A DNA stretch of 64,000 nt, taken from contig FR903579.1 in NCBI GenBank assembly GCA_000438115.1, forward strand, positions 35,529 through 99,528, given 5' to 3'. The stretch comes from Prevotella sp. CAG:617. GTDB taxonomy: Bacteria; Bacteroidota; Bacteroidia; Bacteroidales; Bacteroidaceae. Of this stretch, positions 1 through 8,093 are shown one piece after another (positions within the stretch are counted from its first letter, which is position 1; each line of letters starts with the position of its first letter). Position numbers and translations under genes: made by a program. The notes beneath the pieces were generated by a model, which saw only the letters and a program-made list of their open reading frames with translations, did no database searches and was not told the origin of the DNA.

Positions 1-857
1 GCTTGTTGAAAATAGTAGGCATGCGGATTATTGTCAACATCATAAGCGATTTCATTTACACGAGGAAGAGGATGCAAAATCTTCATGTTTTTCTTTGCTT
101 GGGCTAACATGTCATTTCGCAAGACGAATAAATCTTTTACTTTTTCGTATTCCATTAAATCAGTAAAGCGCTCGCGTTGTACTCTTGTCATATACAGGAT
201 GTCTGCCTCGCTTATGATATTTTCGTTAAGGTCTTCGTGCTCAATGTATTTAATATGGTTTTGCTTACAATATAACTTGTATTCTTCAGGCATAGCCAAT
301 TCTTTAGGAGCAATAAAATGGAAAGTAGGTGAAAAATGTCTCATGGCCATTAATAAAGAGTGTACTGTTCGGCCATATTTTAAATCACCAATAAGAAAAA
401 TGTTCAAATTATCTAATGTGCCTTGGGTCTTGTAAATGGAATATAAATCAAGCATTGTTTGTGACGGGTGCTGATTAGCTCCATCTCCGGCATTGATAAT
501 TGGAATGTCTGTGACTTCGCTGGCATATCGGGCTGCTCCTTCTAAATAGTGACGCATTACAATAATATCAGCATAATTGCTAACCATCTTTATCGTATCT
601 TTCAAGGTTTCTCCCTTTGACGAACTGGTGACTTTGGGGTCCGTGAATCCAATAACTCTTGCACTTAGTCTGTTGGCGGCTGTTTCAAATGAGAGACGTG
701 TACGGGTTGAAGGTTCAAAAAATAGAGTTGCTACTACTTTTCCTTCAAGAATTTTTCGGTTCGGAAATTTTTCAAACTCTGCTGCCATTGTGAGTAGATA
801 CATTAATTTCTCTCTTGAATGGTTGGCAATTGTTACGAAACTTTTTTTGTCAGGCAT
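1..857 (-). CDS. pyrB: Aspartate carbamoyltransferase catalytic chain, partial
   Basis: PyrB joins carbamoyl phosphate to aspartate, the committed step of pyrimidine synthesis, in the cytoplasm. I translated the minus strand from the ATG at 857-855; about 285 codons are present and the C-terminus lies outside the window. Family motifs are clear: [13 protein letters not shown] (carbamoyl-phosphate loop) near residue 38-50, [11 protein letters not shown] near the middle, [12 protein letters not shown], and HPLPRVNEI close to the window edge. The start was chosen because it places the first motif at the usual distance from the N-terminus. A 10-codon reading frame begins upstream at 882 and ends inside this gene's first codons. 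The regulatory chain pyrI would be expected just outside the window, but that is inference. Confidence 0.95.
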   Translation of the reverse strand, partial: MPDKKSFVTIANHSREKLMYLLTMAAEFEKFPNRKILEGKVVATLFFEPSTRTRLSFETAANRLSARVIGFTDPKVTSSSKGETLKDTIKMVSNYADIIVMRHYLEGAARYASEVTDIPIINAGDGANQHPSQTMLDLYSIYKTQGTLDNLNIFLIGDLKYGRTVHSLLMAMRHFSPTFHFIAPKELAMPEEYKLYCKQNHIKYIEHEDLNENIISEADILYMTRVQRERFTDLMEYEKVKDLFVLRNDMLAQAKKNMKILHPLPRVNEIAYDVDNNPHAYYFQQ

Positions 858-882
858 AATAAAGTTTTTTCTTGTTAGACAT
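850..882 (-). other. Ten-codon upstream reading frame overlapping the pyrB start
   Basis: The minus strand reads [10 protein letters not shown] then TGA. Its stop overlaps the pyrB start in the order ATGCCTGA, so ribosomes finishing it would sit on the pyrB initiation codon. It lies just below a -7-like box (892-899), so it could be almost leaderless. There is no direct proof it is translated; it may be chance. Confidence 0.3.
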
Positions 883-891
883 TCCGAAACG

Positions 892-899
892 TAAAGTTA
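892..899 (-). promoter_or_regulatory. Candidate -7 element for pyrB
   Basis: On the minus strand this reads TAACTTTA, one mismatch from the Bacteroidota -7 consensus TAnnTTTG. It lies 35-42 bp upstream of the pyrB ATG. No good -33 TTTG is seen. The 858-1163 interval otherwise holds only the divergent promoter region of pyrB and the next gene; I see no RNA gene in it. Confidence 0.35.
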
Positions 900-1127
900 G
901 AAAAAATCATTGAAAAGTCCTCCTTTTTTTGCTTTTTTCTGTTAGAAATAAAGGTTGATGAGATGCTTATTTCCGTAAATTGCATTTTTGTTAAATGTTT
1001 AGTAGATGGTAAGCTCTATTTCCTTTGTACACATATTCCGATTTATTCTGATAGTGATAGAAACGGGATTTATACAAGACTATGAAAATATAAATAGTTT
1101 TACAAGGTAACTTACAAATTAAATAGT

Positions 1128-1135
1128 TAAATTTG
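1128..1135 (+). promoter_or_regulatory. -7 element for the membrane protein/prs region
   Basis: TAAATTTG matches TAnnTTTG exactly, 28 bp upstream of the ATG at 1164. The -33 position is poor. Confidence 0.5.
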
Positions 1136-1163
1136 CAAACAAATTTTCTTGTAGTCATATGTT

Positions 1164-2027
1164 ATGGAAACAAATGATTCAATAAGGTTTAATCAGATAC
1201 GCAATTACAAACGATGTTTCGCTGATGCTATTAAAGTCATCACTCATCTGCCATTTAATTTAATAAGAAGTCTTTGCTTGTTGTGGGGACTTTCATCTAT
1301 AGGAATTTTCGGATTACTTTTTTTATCGATATTTGCAAAGTCAAATTGGGGCGTTGGGGGCGGAATAGTACTTCTCCTCTTTGTGTTGTGGTTACAGGCA
1401 ATAGCCTTATCAAGGTTATCTTGCTGTATTCACGAATTGCAGGAGGGAAAAAACGAACTGACTAAGTGTTCTAAAATTCCATTAAGAGAAGTAGCTTGTC
1501 AGGCTTTTAATTATTTTATATTGCGAGTAGTTCAACTGCTTGTTGTTGGAGTGGTTGTTTTTATTTTGATGATTTGTCATGTCACGACTGTATATGCATT
1601 AATTGTTTGTGCTGTGATTCTTCTTATTATAACTTATTTCGATCTTTATTTTTTGAGCGATACGTTTTTAAGTAAGAGAAAATTTTTGAGTAGTTTTTTA
1701 TCGACTTTTAGGAAATGCTTAAAAAACATCAGCATCTCATTTATTATATATGTGAGTGTAGCCTTTTTTGTCGGAGTTTCTGTTGTGGTGCTTTATGCGC
1801 CAACATTTGTGTTGTCATGTGGCTTGGGGGCACAGAATTTTGCTCAACAAATTGGAGATACATCCAGTTTGATTCCACTATGGGTGCATGCGTTTAATTT
1901 TGTTTTAATGGCATGTGTGTTTGTCATAGTTAATTTTATCCTAACTTTTTGTCGATTTGCGTCCGTCTTGTTTTGGAATACGATATTGCTGCGCCAAGAA
2001 GAAAAAAGAGCACAGTTGCAACAATAA
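1164..2027 (+). CDS. Polytopic integral membrane protein of unknown function
   Basis: I do not recognise this 287-residue protein. It has about six hydrophobic segments (roughly residues 34-57, 62-84, 117-138, 141-163, 188-214 and 238-272), separated by short basic stretches such as the one around residues 171-188. There is no signal peptidase site and no obvious catalytic motif. The N-terminus is polar with several Arg/Lys, which suggests it faces the cytoplasm. It is divergent from pyrB and lies 57 bp ahead of prs on the same strand, so it may be co-transcribed with prs, but nothing in the sequence ties it to nucleotide metabolism. Confidence 0.8.
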   Translation: METNDSIRFNQIRNYKRCFADAIKVITHLPFNLIRSLCLLWGLSSIGIFGLLFLSIFAKSNWGVGGGIVLLLFVLWLQAIALSRLSCCIHELQEGKNELTKCSKIPLREVACQAFNYFILRVVQLLVVGVVVFILMICHVTTVYALIVCAVILLIITYFDLYFLSDTFLSKRKFLSSFLSTFRKCLKNISISFIIYVSVAFFVGVSVVVLYAPTFVLSCGLGAQNFAQQIGDTSSLIPLWVHAFNFVLMACVFVIVNFILTFCRFASVLFWNTILLRQEEKRAQLQQ

Positions 2028-2084
2028 AAATATGAGTGTCAACGATTTGAATTTATTATTTTCAATAACCAAATAAATCACACA

Positions 2085-3017
2085 ATGAATAATAATTTTA
2101 TGGTCTTTTCAGGCACAAAGTCACGCTATTTAGCAGAAAAGATTTGTGCAAGTTTAGGTTGCAAATTAGGTAATTTGTTAATTACTCACTTCGCAGACGG
2201 AGAATTTGCGGTCAGCTATGAAGAATCAATTAGAGGTCGTGATGTATTCTTAGTGCAATCAACTTTCCCAAATTCGGATAATTTGATGGAATTATTGTTG
2301 ATGATTGATGCGGCTAAGCGTGCGTCTGCGCACAGTATTATAGCAGTCGTTCCTTATTTTGGATGGGCTAGACAGGATAGAAAGGACAAGCCAAGAGTTT
2401 CAATCGGTGCTAAATTAGTCGCAGACCTGCTGAGTGTAGCTGGTATTGATCGATTAATTACCATGGATTTACATGCAGATCAAGAGCAAGGCTTTTTTGA
2501 TGTTCCAGTAGACCATTTGTATGCCTCTACAATAATGTTGCCTTATGTAAAGAATTTGAATTTGCCAAATCTGTGTATTGCAACACCAGATGTGGGGGGA
2601 TCAAAACGTGCAAGTACATATGCAAAGTATTTGGATTGTCCATTAGTCCTTTGTAACAAATCGCGTAAAAAGGCGAATGTAGTTGATACTATACAGATAA
2701 TTGGAGATGTGAAAGGCATGGATGTTATACTTGTTGATGATATTGTTGATACTGCAGGAACTATTACCAAAGCAGCTGATTTGATGATGGAAAATGGTGC
2801 ACATAGTGTAAGAGCTATAGCATCCCATTGTGTAATGTCTGGACCAGCCAGTCAGAGGGTTCAAGATTCCAAATTGGAAGAAATTGTGTTTACAGACAGT
2901 ATTCCTTATGACAATCTTTGTTCGAAAGTTAAGCAATTAACCGTAGCGGATATGTTCGCAGAGACAATACGCCGGTTGATGAATAATGAAAGCATTAGTT
3001 CTCAATATCTGATTTAA
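2085..3017 (+). CDS. prs: Ribose-phosphate pyrophosphokinase
   Basis: Prs makes PRPP from ribose 5-phosphate and ATP, feeding purine, pyrimidine, histidine and NAD synthesis. The 310-residue length is normal for class I enzymes. Visible motifs are FADGE near residue 36, the DLHADQEQGFFD catalytic/flexible region near 127-138, and the PRPP-binding loop DDIVDTAGTI near residue 211-220. Its position beside pyrB and cdd, and about 2.4 kb before the his operon, fits its PRPP-supplying role. A strong intrinsic terminator follows at 3024-3064, so it ends its transcript. Confidence 0.97.
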   Translation: MNNNFMVFSGTKSRYLAEKICASLGCKLGNLLITHFADGEFAVSYEESIRGRDVFLVQSTFPNSDNLMELLLMIDAAKRASAHSIIAVVPYFGWARQDRKDKPRVSIGAKLVADLLSVAGIDRLITMDLHADQEQGFFDVPVDHLYASTIMLPYVKNLNLPNLCIATPDVGGSKRASTYAKYLDCPLVLCNKSRKKANVVDTIQIIGDVKGMDVILVDDIVDTAGTITKAADLMMENGAHSVRAIASHCVMSGPASQRVQDSKLEEIVFTDSIPYDNLCSKVKQLTVADMFAETIRRLMNNESISSQYLI

Positions 3018-3023
3018 TTTACG

Positions 3024-3064
3024 GCAAAAGAATTCTGAATGTTACGGGATTCTTTTGCTTTTTT
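3024..3064 (+). terminator. Rho-independent terminator after prs
   Basis: A perfect 10-bp stem (GCAAAAGAAT at 3024-3033 with its complement at 3049-3058) is followed by a run of T. It ends only a few bases before the cdd start at 3080. Confidence 0.85.
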
Positions 3065-3079
3065 AGATGGCTTCGTTAC

Positions 3080-3547
3080 ATGGAAATTAAAACATTTTCG
3101 GCATCGTATGTTTCGACCACTTTTTCTGAACTATCAAGAACTTATCAGAATTTAGTGGAGGAAGCAAAGAATGCCTCTATGAGTAGCTATTCTCCCTATT
3201 CGAAATTTAGCGTGGGAGCTGCAGTCTGTTTGAAAAACGGATTAGTCTTTTCGGCTTCAAATCAAGAAAATGTATCTTACCCAGAAGGAATCTGCGCAGA
3301 ACGTAACGTCTTGTTTTATGCAAAATCAAAGTATCCTGATATACCAATAACTTCCATGGCTATTGCGGCACGGGACAAACATGGATTTACTGACTTTCCT
3401 GTTTCGCCATGTGGGGCCTGTCGACAAGTTATTTTAGAGACTATTTTGCGTGACAATATTGACTTTAATATAATTTTGTATGGTGAGCGTGAAACACTTA
3501 TTGTTCCACAAGCGTCTATGTTGTTGCCGTTGAATTTTCATATGTGA
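3080..3547 (+). CDS. cdd: Cytidine deaminase
   Basis: This zinc enzyme converts cytidine and deoxycytidine to uridine forms in pyrimidine salvage. The 155-residue protein is the homotetrameric short type. The diagnostic parts are PYSKFSVGAA around residue 39-48, CAERN (zinc ligand plus catalytic Glu) around 72-76, and PCGACRQ (two more zinc Cys) around 111-117. The first 25 residues or so are an extra N-terminal stretch; an ATG at 3178 would trim it but would remove part of the first helix, so I keep the longer start. A hairpin at 3548-3588 follows directly. Confidence 0.94.
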   Translation: MEIKTFSASYVSTTFSELSRTYQNLVEEAKNASMSSYSPYSKFSVGAAVCLKNGLVFSASNQENVSYPEGICAERNVLFYAKSKYPDIPITSMAIAARDKHGFTDFPVSPCGACRQVILETILRDNIDFNIILYGERETLIVPQASMLLPLNFHM

Positions 3548-3588
3548 TTTAGGATATGATTTTTTGGCAAGAAAAATCATATCCTAAA
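3548..3588 (+). terminator. Long perfect hairpin between cdd and rubrerythrin
   Basis: There is a 17-bp perfect stem (3548-3564 with 3572-3588) and a 7-base loop. The left arm ends in five T and the right arm starts with five A. It begins at the cdd stop codon. The T-run falls inside the stem rather than after it, so termination strength is uncertain. Confidence 0.6.
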
Positions 3589-3597
3589 ATATTTATG

Positions 3598-3605
3598 TAT
3601 ATTTG
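3598..3605 (+). promoter_or_regulatory. -7 element for rubrerythrin
   Basis: TATATTTG is a perfect match to TAnnTTTG, 30 bp before the ATG at 3635 and 10 bp after the cdd hairpin. Confidence 0.6.
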
Positions 3606-3634
3606 CAAATATGAATTTTTAAATAAGTAAAGAT

Positions 3635-4174
3635 ATGCAATCGTTAAAAGGAAGTAAGACAGAAAAGAATTTGCAAACAGCTTTGGCCGGAGAATCTGTT
3701 GCTCGTAATAAATATACTTATTATGCATCTAAAGCACGAAAAGATGGTTACGTACAGATTGCCGAAATTTTTGAGGAAACAGCAAATAATGAGAAGGAAC
3801 ATGCCAAAATTTGGTTTAAGTATTTGAATGACGGCATTAAATCAACTTTGGAAAATTTGCAAGATGCAGCAGCTGGTGAAAATTATGAATGGACTGATAT
3901 GTATGCAAATTTTGCGAAACAGGCACGTGAAGAAGGATTTACGGAGATTGCTGCAAAATTTGAAATGGTTGCAGCTATTGAAAAAGAACATGAAGAACGC
4001 TACCGTAAATTAATTGGAAATGTAAACCAAAAATTGGTTTTCTCCAGAGATGGTGATTGCATATGGCAGTGCAGCAATTGCGGTCATATTGTAGTCGGAA
4101 AAGATGCACCAAATACGTGTCCAGTCTGCGATCATCCGCAGAGTTATTTCCGAATAAAAGCTGAAAATTATTAA
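3635..4174 (+). CDS. rbr: Rubrerythrin
   Basis: Rubrerythrin is a cytoplasmic di-iron peroxidase that removes hydrogen peroxide in anaerobes. Residues 1-140 form the ferritin-like four-helix domain, with carboxylate/His pairs such as [10 protein letters not shown] and [10 protein letters not shown]. The C-terminal rubredoxin domain has CSNCG and CPVCDHP motifs for the Fe(SCys)4 centre. The 179-residue length is standard. It has its own perfect -7 box and is bracketed by a hairpin upstream, so it is probably a single-gene unit, as expected for a peroxide-stress gene. Confidence 0.96.
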   Translation: MQSLKGSKTEKNLQTALAGESVARNKYTYYASKARKDGYVQIAEIFEETANNEKEHAKIWFKYLNDGIKSTLENLQDAAAGENYEWTDMYANFAKQAREEGFTEIAAKFEMVAAIEKEHEERYRKLIGNVNQKLVFSRDGDCIWQCSNCGHIVVGKDAPNTCPVCDHPQSYFRIKAENY

Positions 4175-4331
4175 CAAAAAATGGGGTAGGTCGATTTGGT
4201 TGACTTATCCCTTTTTTATGGTGTTTAGAAAAGGGATATAAGGTCAATAAACCGAAAATATTTCGAAAAAGTTTCTTCGTATCCATAGAAAATTGTATAT
4301 TTGAGATGTCTAATCAAAAATTGAATTTAAT

Positions 4332-4538
4332 ATGAAAGGATTAAGTATTTTAGCAGCTTTTTTGGGTGGCGCTGCTGTTGGCGCTGCTTGTGGTATATTA
4401 TTTGCGCCTGAAAAAGGAACAGATATGAGAACAAAAATCGCAGAAGCAATTCGTAAACGTGGTATCAAACTGAATGATAAGGAAATGTCAAATTTGGTAG
4501 ATGATATCGCAGATGAATTAAAAGTTGTCAGCGATTAA
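4332..4538 (+). CDS. YtxH-domain small membrane protein
   Basis: A 68-residue protein with one N-terminal hydrophobic helix (GLSILAAFLGGAAVGAACGILFA), then the APEKGTDMR segment typical of YtxH family proteins, and a short charged helical tail. The family is linked to general stress and envelope functions in other bacteria but has no established biochemical activity. It begins a tight cluster with the next two genes (50 bp, then overlap), which together look like an envelope-stress set. Confidence 0.85.
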   Translation: MKGLSILAAFLGGAAVGAACGILFAPEKGTDMRTKIAEAIRKRGIKLNDKEMSNLVDDIADELKVVSD

Positions 4539-4588
4539 TAGTAGTGTTGTCTTGCACAAAATTGGCGATCTATAGTCTTGATTTATAT

Positions 4589-4966
4589 ATGAATTTGCTA
4601 AACGAATTGATAAGGGATTTTAAACAGTATTTGACTTGTCAAAAAAAATATATACAGGTCGATATAGTAAGTAAATTAACTGTGCTTTATGCCTTATTGA
4701 TTTTAATTCTCATATTTTTCTTGCTGGGTTCTGTGCTACTTCTACTGCTATCATATATGTTAACGTTCTATTTGGCATCTGTCCTTGATAGTAAAATACT
4801 GGCATTGTTGATAGTCTTTGTCTTGTATCTGGCATTGGGATTCTTTATATACATAAAGAGGAGATCCCTGATATTAAATCCTTTAGCGGCTTTTATTGCC
4901 AATAAAGTATTAATAGATCATAATGATGGTGATAGTTATGAAAAAAAAGAAAATACAGACATTTGA
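4589..4966 (+). CDS. Holin-like / PF07332-type two-helix membrane protein
   Basis: About 125 residues. I start at ATG 4589 because the in-frame extension to the GTG at 4544 encodes an unlikely Cys-rich leader. The protein has an amphipathic N-terminal helix, two strong transmembrane segments (roughly residues 35-62 and 68-93), and a short basic tail. This is the pattern of proteins named phage holin family or YqjE-like, which in Bacteroidota occur next to YtxH genes and are not prophage. No lytic role should be assumed. It overlaps the next gene by 29 bp. Confidence 0.7.
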   Translation: MNLLNELIRDFKQYLTCQKKYIQVDIVSKLTVLYALLILILIFFLLGSVLLLLLSYMLTFYLASVLDSKILALLIVFVLYLALGFFIYIKRRSLILNPLAAFIANKVLIDHNDGDSYEKKENTDI

Positions 4967-5195
4967 TGATCTTTTGATACTGCGAGAGGAGTACAAAAGA
5001 GAAGCCCAGAAACAGATGGATTCAATGCTTCAGAGAGTAAAACAAAGTTCTTTGAAGAATGGAAGCGGAGGGCATTTCCGGCAAATTACGGGATATTTAG
5101 AGCAAGTTTTTGCTATATATAAAGGCGTGACGTTTGGTCTTCGCTTTATACGGAGGGTAAAAGCTGTTACGCAGTCATTTAAAAGAGGTCGCTAA
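4938..5195 (+). CDS. Small basic helical protein of the YtxH/holin-like cluster
   Basis: An 85-residue, highly charged protein without a membrane segment. I take the ATG at 4938 (MKKKKIQTF); the five codons before it are in frame but lie deep inside the upstream gene. Residues 10-40 are likely helical or coiled, and the C-terminus is Arg/Lys rich. I recognise no domain. The 29-bp overlap with the upstream gene suggests translational coupling, and a 15-bp-stem terminator ends the unit. It is probably a cytoplasmic partner of the two membrane proteins, but this is inference. Confidence 0.65.
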   Translation: MKKKKIQTFDDLLILREEYKREAQKQMDSMLQRVKQSSLKNGSGGHFRQITGYLEQVFAIYKGVTFGLRFIRRVKAVTQSFKRGR

Positions 5196-5211
5196 TAAGT
5201 GCTTAATATTT

Positions 5212-5258
5212 AAAAAGTCGGCAAACAAAGCATTTTAAGGCTCGTTTGCCGACTTTTT
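5212..5258 (+). terminator. Terminator of the YtxH cluster
   Basis: There is a perfect 15-bp stem (5212-5226 with 5244-5258). The right arm ends in TTTTT, and A-runs on the left make it potentially bidirectional. Confidence 0.85.
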
Positions 5259-5309
5259 ATTGCAAATTATTTCTGTATTTGTGTTTTTTCTTGATTTTTG
5301 ATATTTATT

Positions 5310-5341
5310 TTTGTACATCGATTTTTTTTGTTTTATCTTTG
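5310..5341 (+). promoter_or_regulatory. Promoter of the hisH-lysA operon
   Basis: TTTG at 5310-5313, then 20 bp, then TATCTTTG at 5334-5341. Both boxes match the Bacteroidota primary sigma consensus. It lies 43 bp upstream of hisH. Confidence 0.75.
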
Positions 5342-5384
5342 TTCCTAGAATACATGTGACAAACGATTTTCCAGAAATCAATAT

Positions 5385-5981
5385 ATGAACGTAGTTGTAA
5401 TTAATTATAAAGGTGGGAATGTCTTGTCCGTAATTAATGCTTTGCACCGTATAGGTGTTGAAGCCACGTTATCTAATGATATAGAAACTATAAAAAAAGC
5501 GGATAAGGTAATATTTCCAGGTCAAAGTGAGGCTTTGATGACAATGAACTTTTTGAAAGAATTTAAATTGGATCAGGTCCTTCAAACTTTGACCCAACCT
5601 TTCTTAGGGATTTGTATAGGGTTACAGATTTTAGGAGCTAGAAGCGAAGAAAAGAATACTGCGTGTTTAGATATATTGGAGGGAGAGGTCGTAAAAAAAT
5701 TTTTTCTGGAAGATGGCTCTCGTCTTAAGATACCTCATATGGGATGGAATAATGTTAGTCATTCTAAGTCCGAATTATTTCAAAATATCCCGGACAATTC
5801 TTATTTTTATTTCGTTCATAGTTTTTATATGCCGGTAAATCGATATACAATAGCCGAGACGGATTATATAAATTGCTTTTCTGCCGCAATTAAAAAGGAT
5901 AATTTTTATGCCACGCAGTTCCATCCAGAAAAAAGTGGAAAATGTGGTGAACAATTATTGAGGAACTTCATTGAACTTTAA
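5385..5981 (+). CDS. hisH: Imidazole glycerol phosphate synthase, glutaminase subunit
   Basis: HisH releases ammonia from glutamine and channels it to HisF. This 198-residue class I amidotransferase has the nucleophile in GICIGLQ and the His-Glu pair in FHPEKSG near the C-terminus; the oxyanion strand PGQSEA is also visible. It is the first gene of a tightly packed operon (2-bp gap to hisA) under a strong promoter at 5310-5341. hisG, hisD, hisC and hisB are absent here, so the pathway is split between loci, as in other Bacteroidales. Confidence 0.96.
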   Translation: MNVVVINYKGGNVLSVINALHRIGVEATLSNDIETIKKADKVIFPGQSEALMTMNFLKEFKLDQVLQTLTQPFLGICIGLQILGARSEEKNTACLDILEGEVVKKFFLEDGSRLKIPHMGWNNVSHSKSELFQNIPDNSYFYFVHSFYMPVNRYTIAETDYINCFSAAIKKDNFYATQFHPEKSGKCGEQLLRNFIEL

Positions 5982-5983
5982 TT

Positions 5984-6703
5984 ATGGAAATTATACCAGC
6001 AATAGACATTATTAATGGAGAATGTGTACGCTTATCTAATGGCAATTATGAGCAGTGTAAGGTATATTCCAAGTCTCCGATAGATGTAGCCAAGAAATTC
6101 GAAGACTTGGGATTTCAACGCTTGCATTTGGTGGATCTCGATGGAGCTCGTTCTGCTCATGTTGTTAATTATAAAGTTCTTGAACAGATTGCGGCTCAAA
6201 CTGGTTTATTGGTGGATTTCGGGGGCGGTATAAAAAGCGAAGCAGATTTAAATTTGGTAAAGAATTGCGGTGCAACATATGTAACACTAGGAAGTATTGC
6301 TGTGAAAGATCCATTGAAAGTGAGGGAATGGATTTCTCAATATGGAGCTGAATATTTTATTTTAGGGGCAGATTGTTTAGATGAGAGAATTAAAATTAAT
6401 GGTTGGAAGGAAACGGCAGAAACAGATGTTTTTTCTTTTATCAATAGTTATGCTCAGGTGGGAGTAAAAAAGTTTTTATGTACAGATATTTCAAGAGATG
6501 GAATGCTTAATGGACCGTCAATTGATTTGTACAAAAAAATTATGGATAAATGTTCAGGATGTATCTTGATTGCCAGTGGGGGAGTTAGTTCTTTGGAAGA
6601 TCTGTTTAGACTTCAGGAAATTGGTATACAGCATGTTATTGTAGGAAAGGCAATATATGAAGGAAGAATAAATCTTGCAGAAATAGTAAATAGATTCAAT
6701 TGA
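5984..6703 (+). CDS. hisA: ProFAR isomerase
   Basis: HisA performs the Amadori isomerisation of ProFAR to PRFAR in histidine synthesis. The 239-residue (beta/alpha)8 barrel starts with EIIPAIDIINGECVRL (catalytic Asp near residue 8). It contains VDFGGGI, the second catalytic Asp in CTDISRDGML, and the phosphate-binding IASGGVSS and VGKAIYEG ends of the barrel. The half-barrel symmetry matches hisF, which follows after one base. Confidence 0.96.
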   Translation: MEIIPAIDIINGECVRLSNGNYEQCKVYSKSPIDVAKKFEDLGFQRLHLVDLDGARSAHVVNYKVLEQIAAQTGLLVDFGGGIKSEADLNLVKNCGATYVTLGSIAVKDPLKVREWISQYGAEYFILGADCLDERIKINGWKETAETDVFSFINSYAQVGVKKFLCTDISRDGMLNGPSIDLYKKIMDKCSGCILIASGGVSSLEDLFRLQEIGIQHVIVGKAIYEGRINLAEIVNRFN

Positions 6704-6704
6704 A

Positions 6705-7466
6705 ATGTTAGCAAAAAGAATAATTCCTTGCCTCGATGTTAAGAATAAGAAATTGGTAAAGGGAACAAATTTTGAAAATTTACAAGAGTTAGGTGATGCA
6801 GTTGATTATGCGATTAAGTATGATAAAATGCATGCCGATGAACTTGTATTTTTAGATATTACTGCGAGTATTGAAGAACGAAAGAATTTAAAAGAACTGG
6901 TTTTTGAGATTGCTAAAAATATTTCTATCCCGTTTACGGTTGGAGGTGGAATTTGCAGTGTTGAAGATGCAGAAGATTTATTTTTAGCAGGTGCGGATAA
7001 AATTAGTATAAATTCTGCTGCATTGAAAAACCCCCAACTGATCAATCAGATTTCAACACGCTTTGGATCACAAGCATGCGTCGTTGCTATAGATGCCAAG
7101 CAAGATCCGTTATCGGGCGAATGGCTTTGCTATTCTAAAGGTGGAAAAGAAAATACGGGAAGACGTTTGTATGATTGGGCGAGGGAAGTTGTTGAACGAG
7201 GTGCAGGGGAAATCCTGTTTACGAGTATAGATCATGATGGAGTAAAACATGGCTATGCTAATGCTGCATTATCTGTTTTGTCAAACAGCCTTTCTGTTCC
7301 TATTATAGCATCTGGAGGCGCAGGGTGTAGTCAAGATTTTTATGACGCATTTGTGGTGGGGAAAGCCGATGCTGCATTAGCTGCAAGTACTTTTCATTAT
7401 GATAAAATTAATATAGACAAATTAAAGCATTATTTGCTTTCTAAAAACATAAATGTTCGATTGTAA
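6705..7466 (+). CDS. hisF: Imidazole glycerol phosphate synthase, cyclase subunit
   Basis: HisF uses ammonia from HisH to form imidazole glycerol phosphate and AICAR. The 253-residue barrel has catalytic Asp in RIIPCLDVKN near residue 11, FTVGGGI, a second Asp in FTSIDHDGVKHGY, and IASGGAG plus ALAASTFHY for phosphate binding. All are the expected family positions. It is located between hisA and hisIE with spacings of 1 bp, so the operon is probably translated as a coupled series. Confidence 0.97.
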   Translation: MLAKRIIPCLDVKNKKLVKGTNFENLQELGDAVDYAIKYDKMHADELVFLDITASIEERKNLKELVFEIAKNISIPFTVGGGICSVEDAEDLFLAGADKISINSAALKNPQLINQISTRFGSQACVVAIDAKQDPLSGEWLCYSKGGKENTGRRLYDWAREVVERGAGEILFTSIDHDGVKHGYANAALSVLSNSLSVPIIASGGAGCSQDFYDAFVVGKADAALAASTFHYDKINIDKLKHYLLSKNINVRL

Positions 7467-7467
7467 A

Positions 7468-8082
7468 ATGAAAATAGATTTTGAAAAGGGAAACGGTTTA
7501 ATTCCTGCAATAATACAGGATATAGATACTAGAAAGGTCCTTATGTTGGGATACATGAACAAGGGTGCATATGAACAGACGCTTCAAACGAAGAAAGTAA
7601 CCTTTTTTAGTCGGAGTAGAAATTGTTTATGGGTAAAAGGTGAAACAAGTGGGAATTACTTGCATTTAAAAGAAATAAAGTGCGATTGTGATAATGATGC
7701 CTTGTTGATTTTTGTTAAACCTGATGGACCGGTTTGTCATAAAGGCACAGATACCTGCTGGGGAGAAAATAATGAAAGAAATGCGTTGGCTTTCTTAAGT
7801 GAATTGCAGGATTTTATTAACGACAGGAAACAAAAAATGCCAGAGAACTCATATACGACATCCTTGTTTAAGGATGGTATAAATAGAATAGCTCAAAAAG
7901 TAGGAGAGGAGGCTCTAGAAACTGTTATTGAGGCAGTAAATGGGACAAATGAGCGGCTTGTTTACGAAGGAGCAGATTTGTTGTATCATTTGATCGTTTT
8001 ATTGGCGGAGAAAAATTTACGTATAGAAAATTTAGCTCAGGAGTTAGAAAGTCGACATAATCCTAATTGGAGAAAACATTAA
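7468..8082 (+). CDS. hisIE: Bifunctional phosphoribosyl-AMP cyclohydrolase / phosphoribosyl-ATP pyrophosphatase
   Basis: This fused enzyme carries out the second and third steps of histidine synthesis. I start at ATG 7468, just after the hisF stop; an ATG at 7453 would overlap hisF and adds MFDCK. Residues 1-110 are HisI (metal-binding CDCDNDALL, the HKGTDTCWG motif). Residues 115-204 are HisE (YTTSLFKDGINRIAQKVGEEALE, then GADLLYHLIVLL). The length, about 204 residues, is normal for the fusion. Confidence 0.95.
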   Translation: MKIDFEKGNGLIPAIIQDIDTRKVLMLGYMNKGAYEQTLQTKKVTFFSRSRNCLWVKGETSGNYLHLKEIKCDCDNDALLIFVKPDGPVCHKGTDTCWGENNERNALAFLSELQDFINDRKQKMPENSYTTSLFKDGINRIAQKVGEEALETVIEAVNGTNERLVYEGADLLYHLIVLLAEKNLRIENLAQELESRHNPNWRKH

Positions 8083-8093
8083 ATATTTTTGCC

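Noticed and set aside
4544..4966. Prophage interpretation of the holin-like gene
   Set aside because: No endolysin, terminase or structural phage genes nearby; the YtxH neighbour points to a host envelope cluster.
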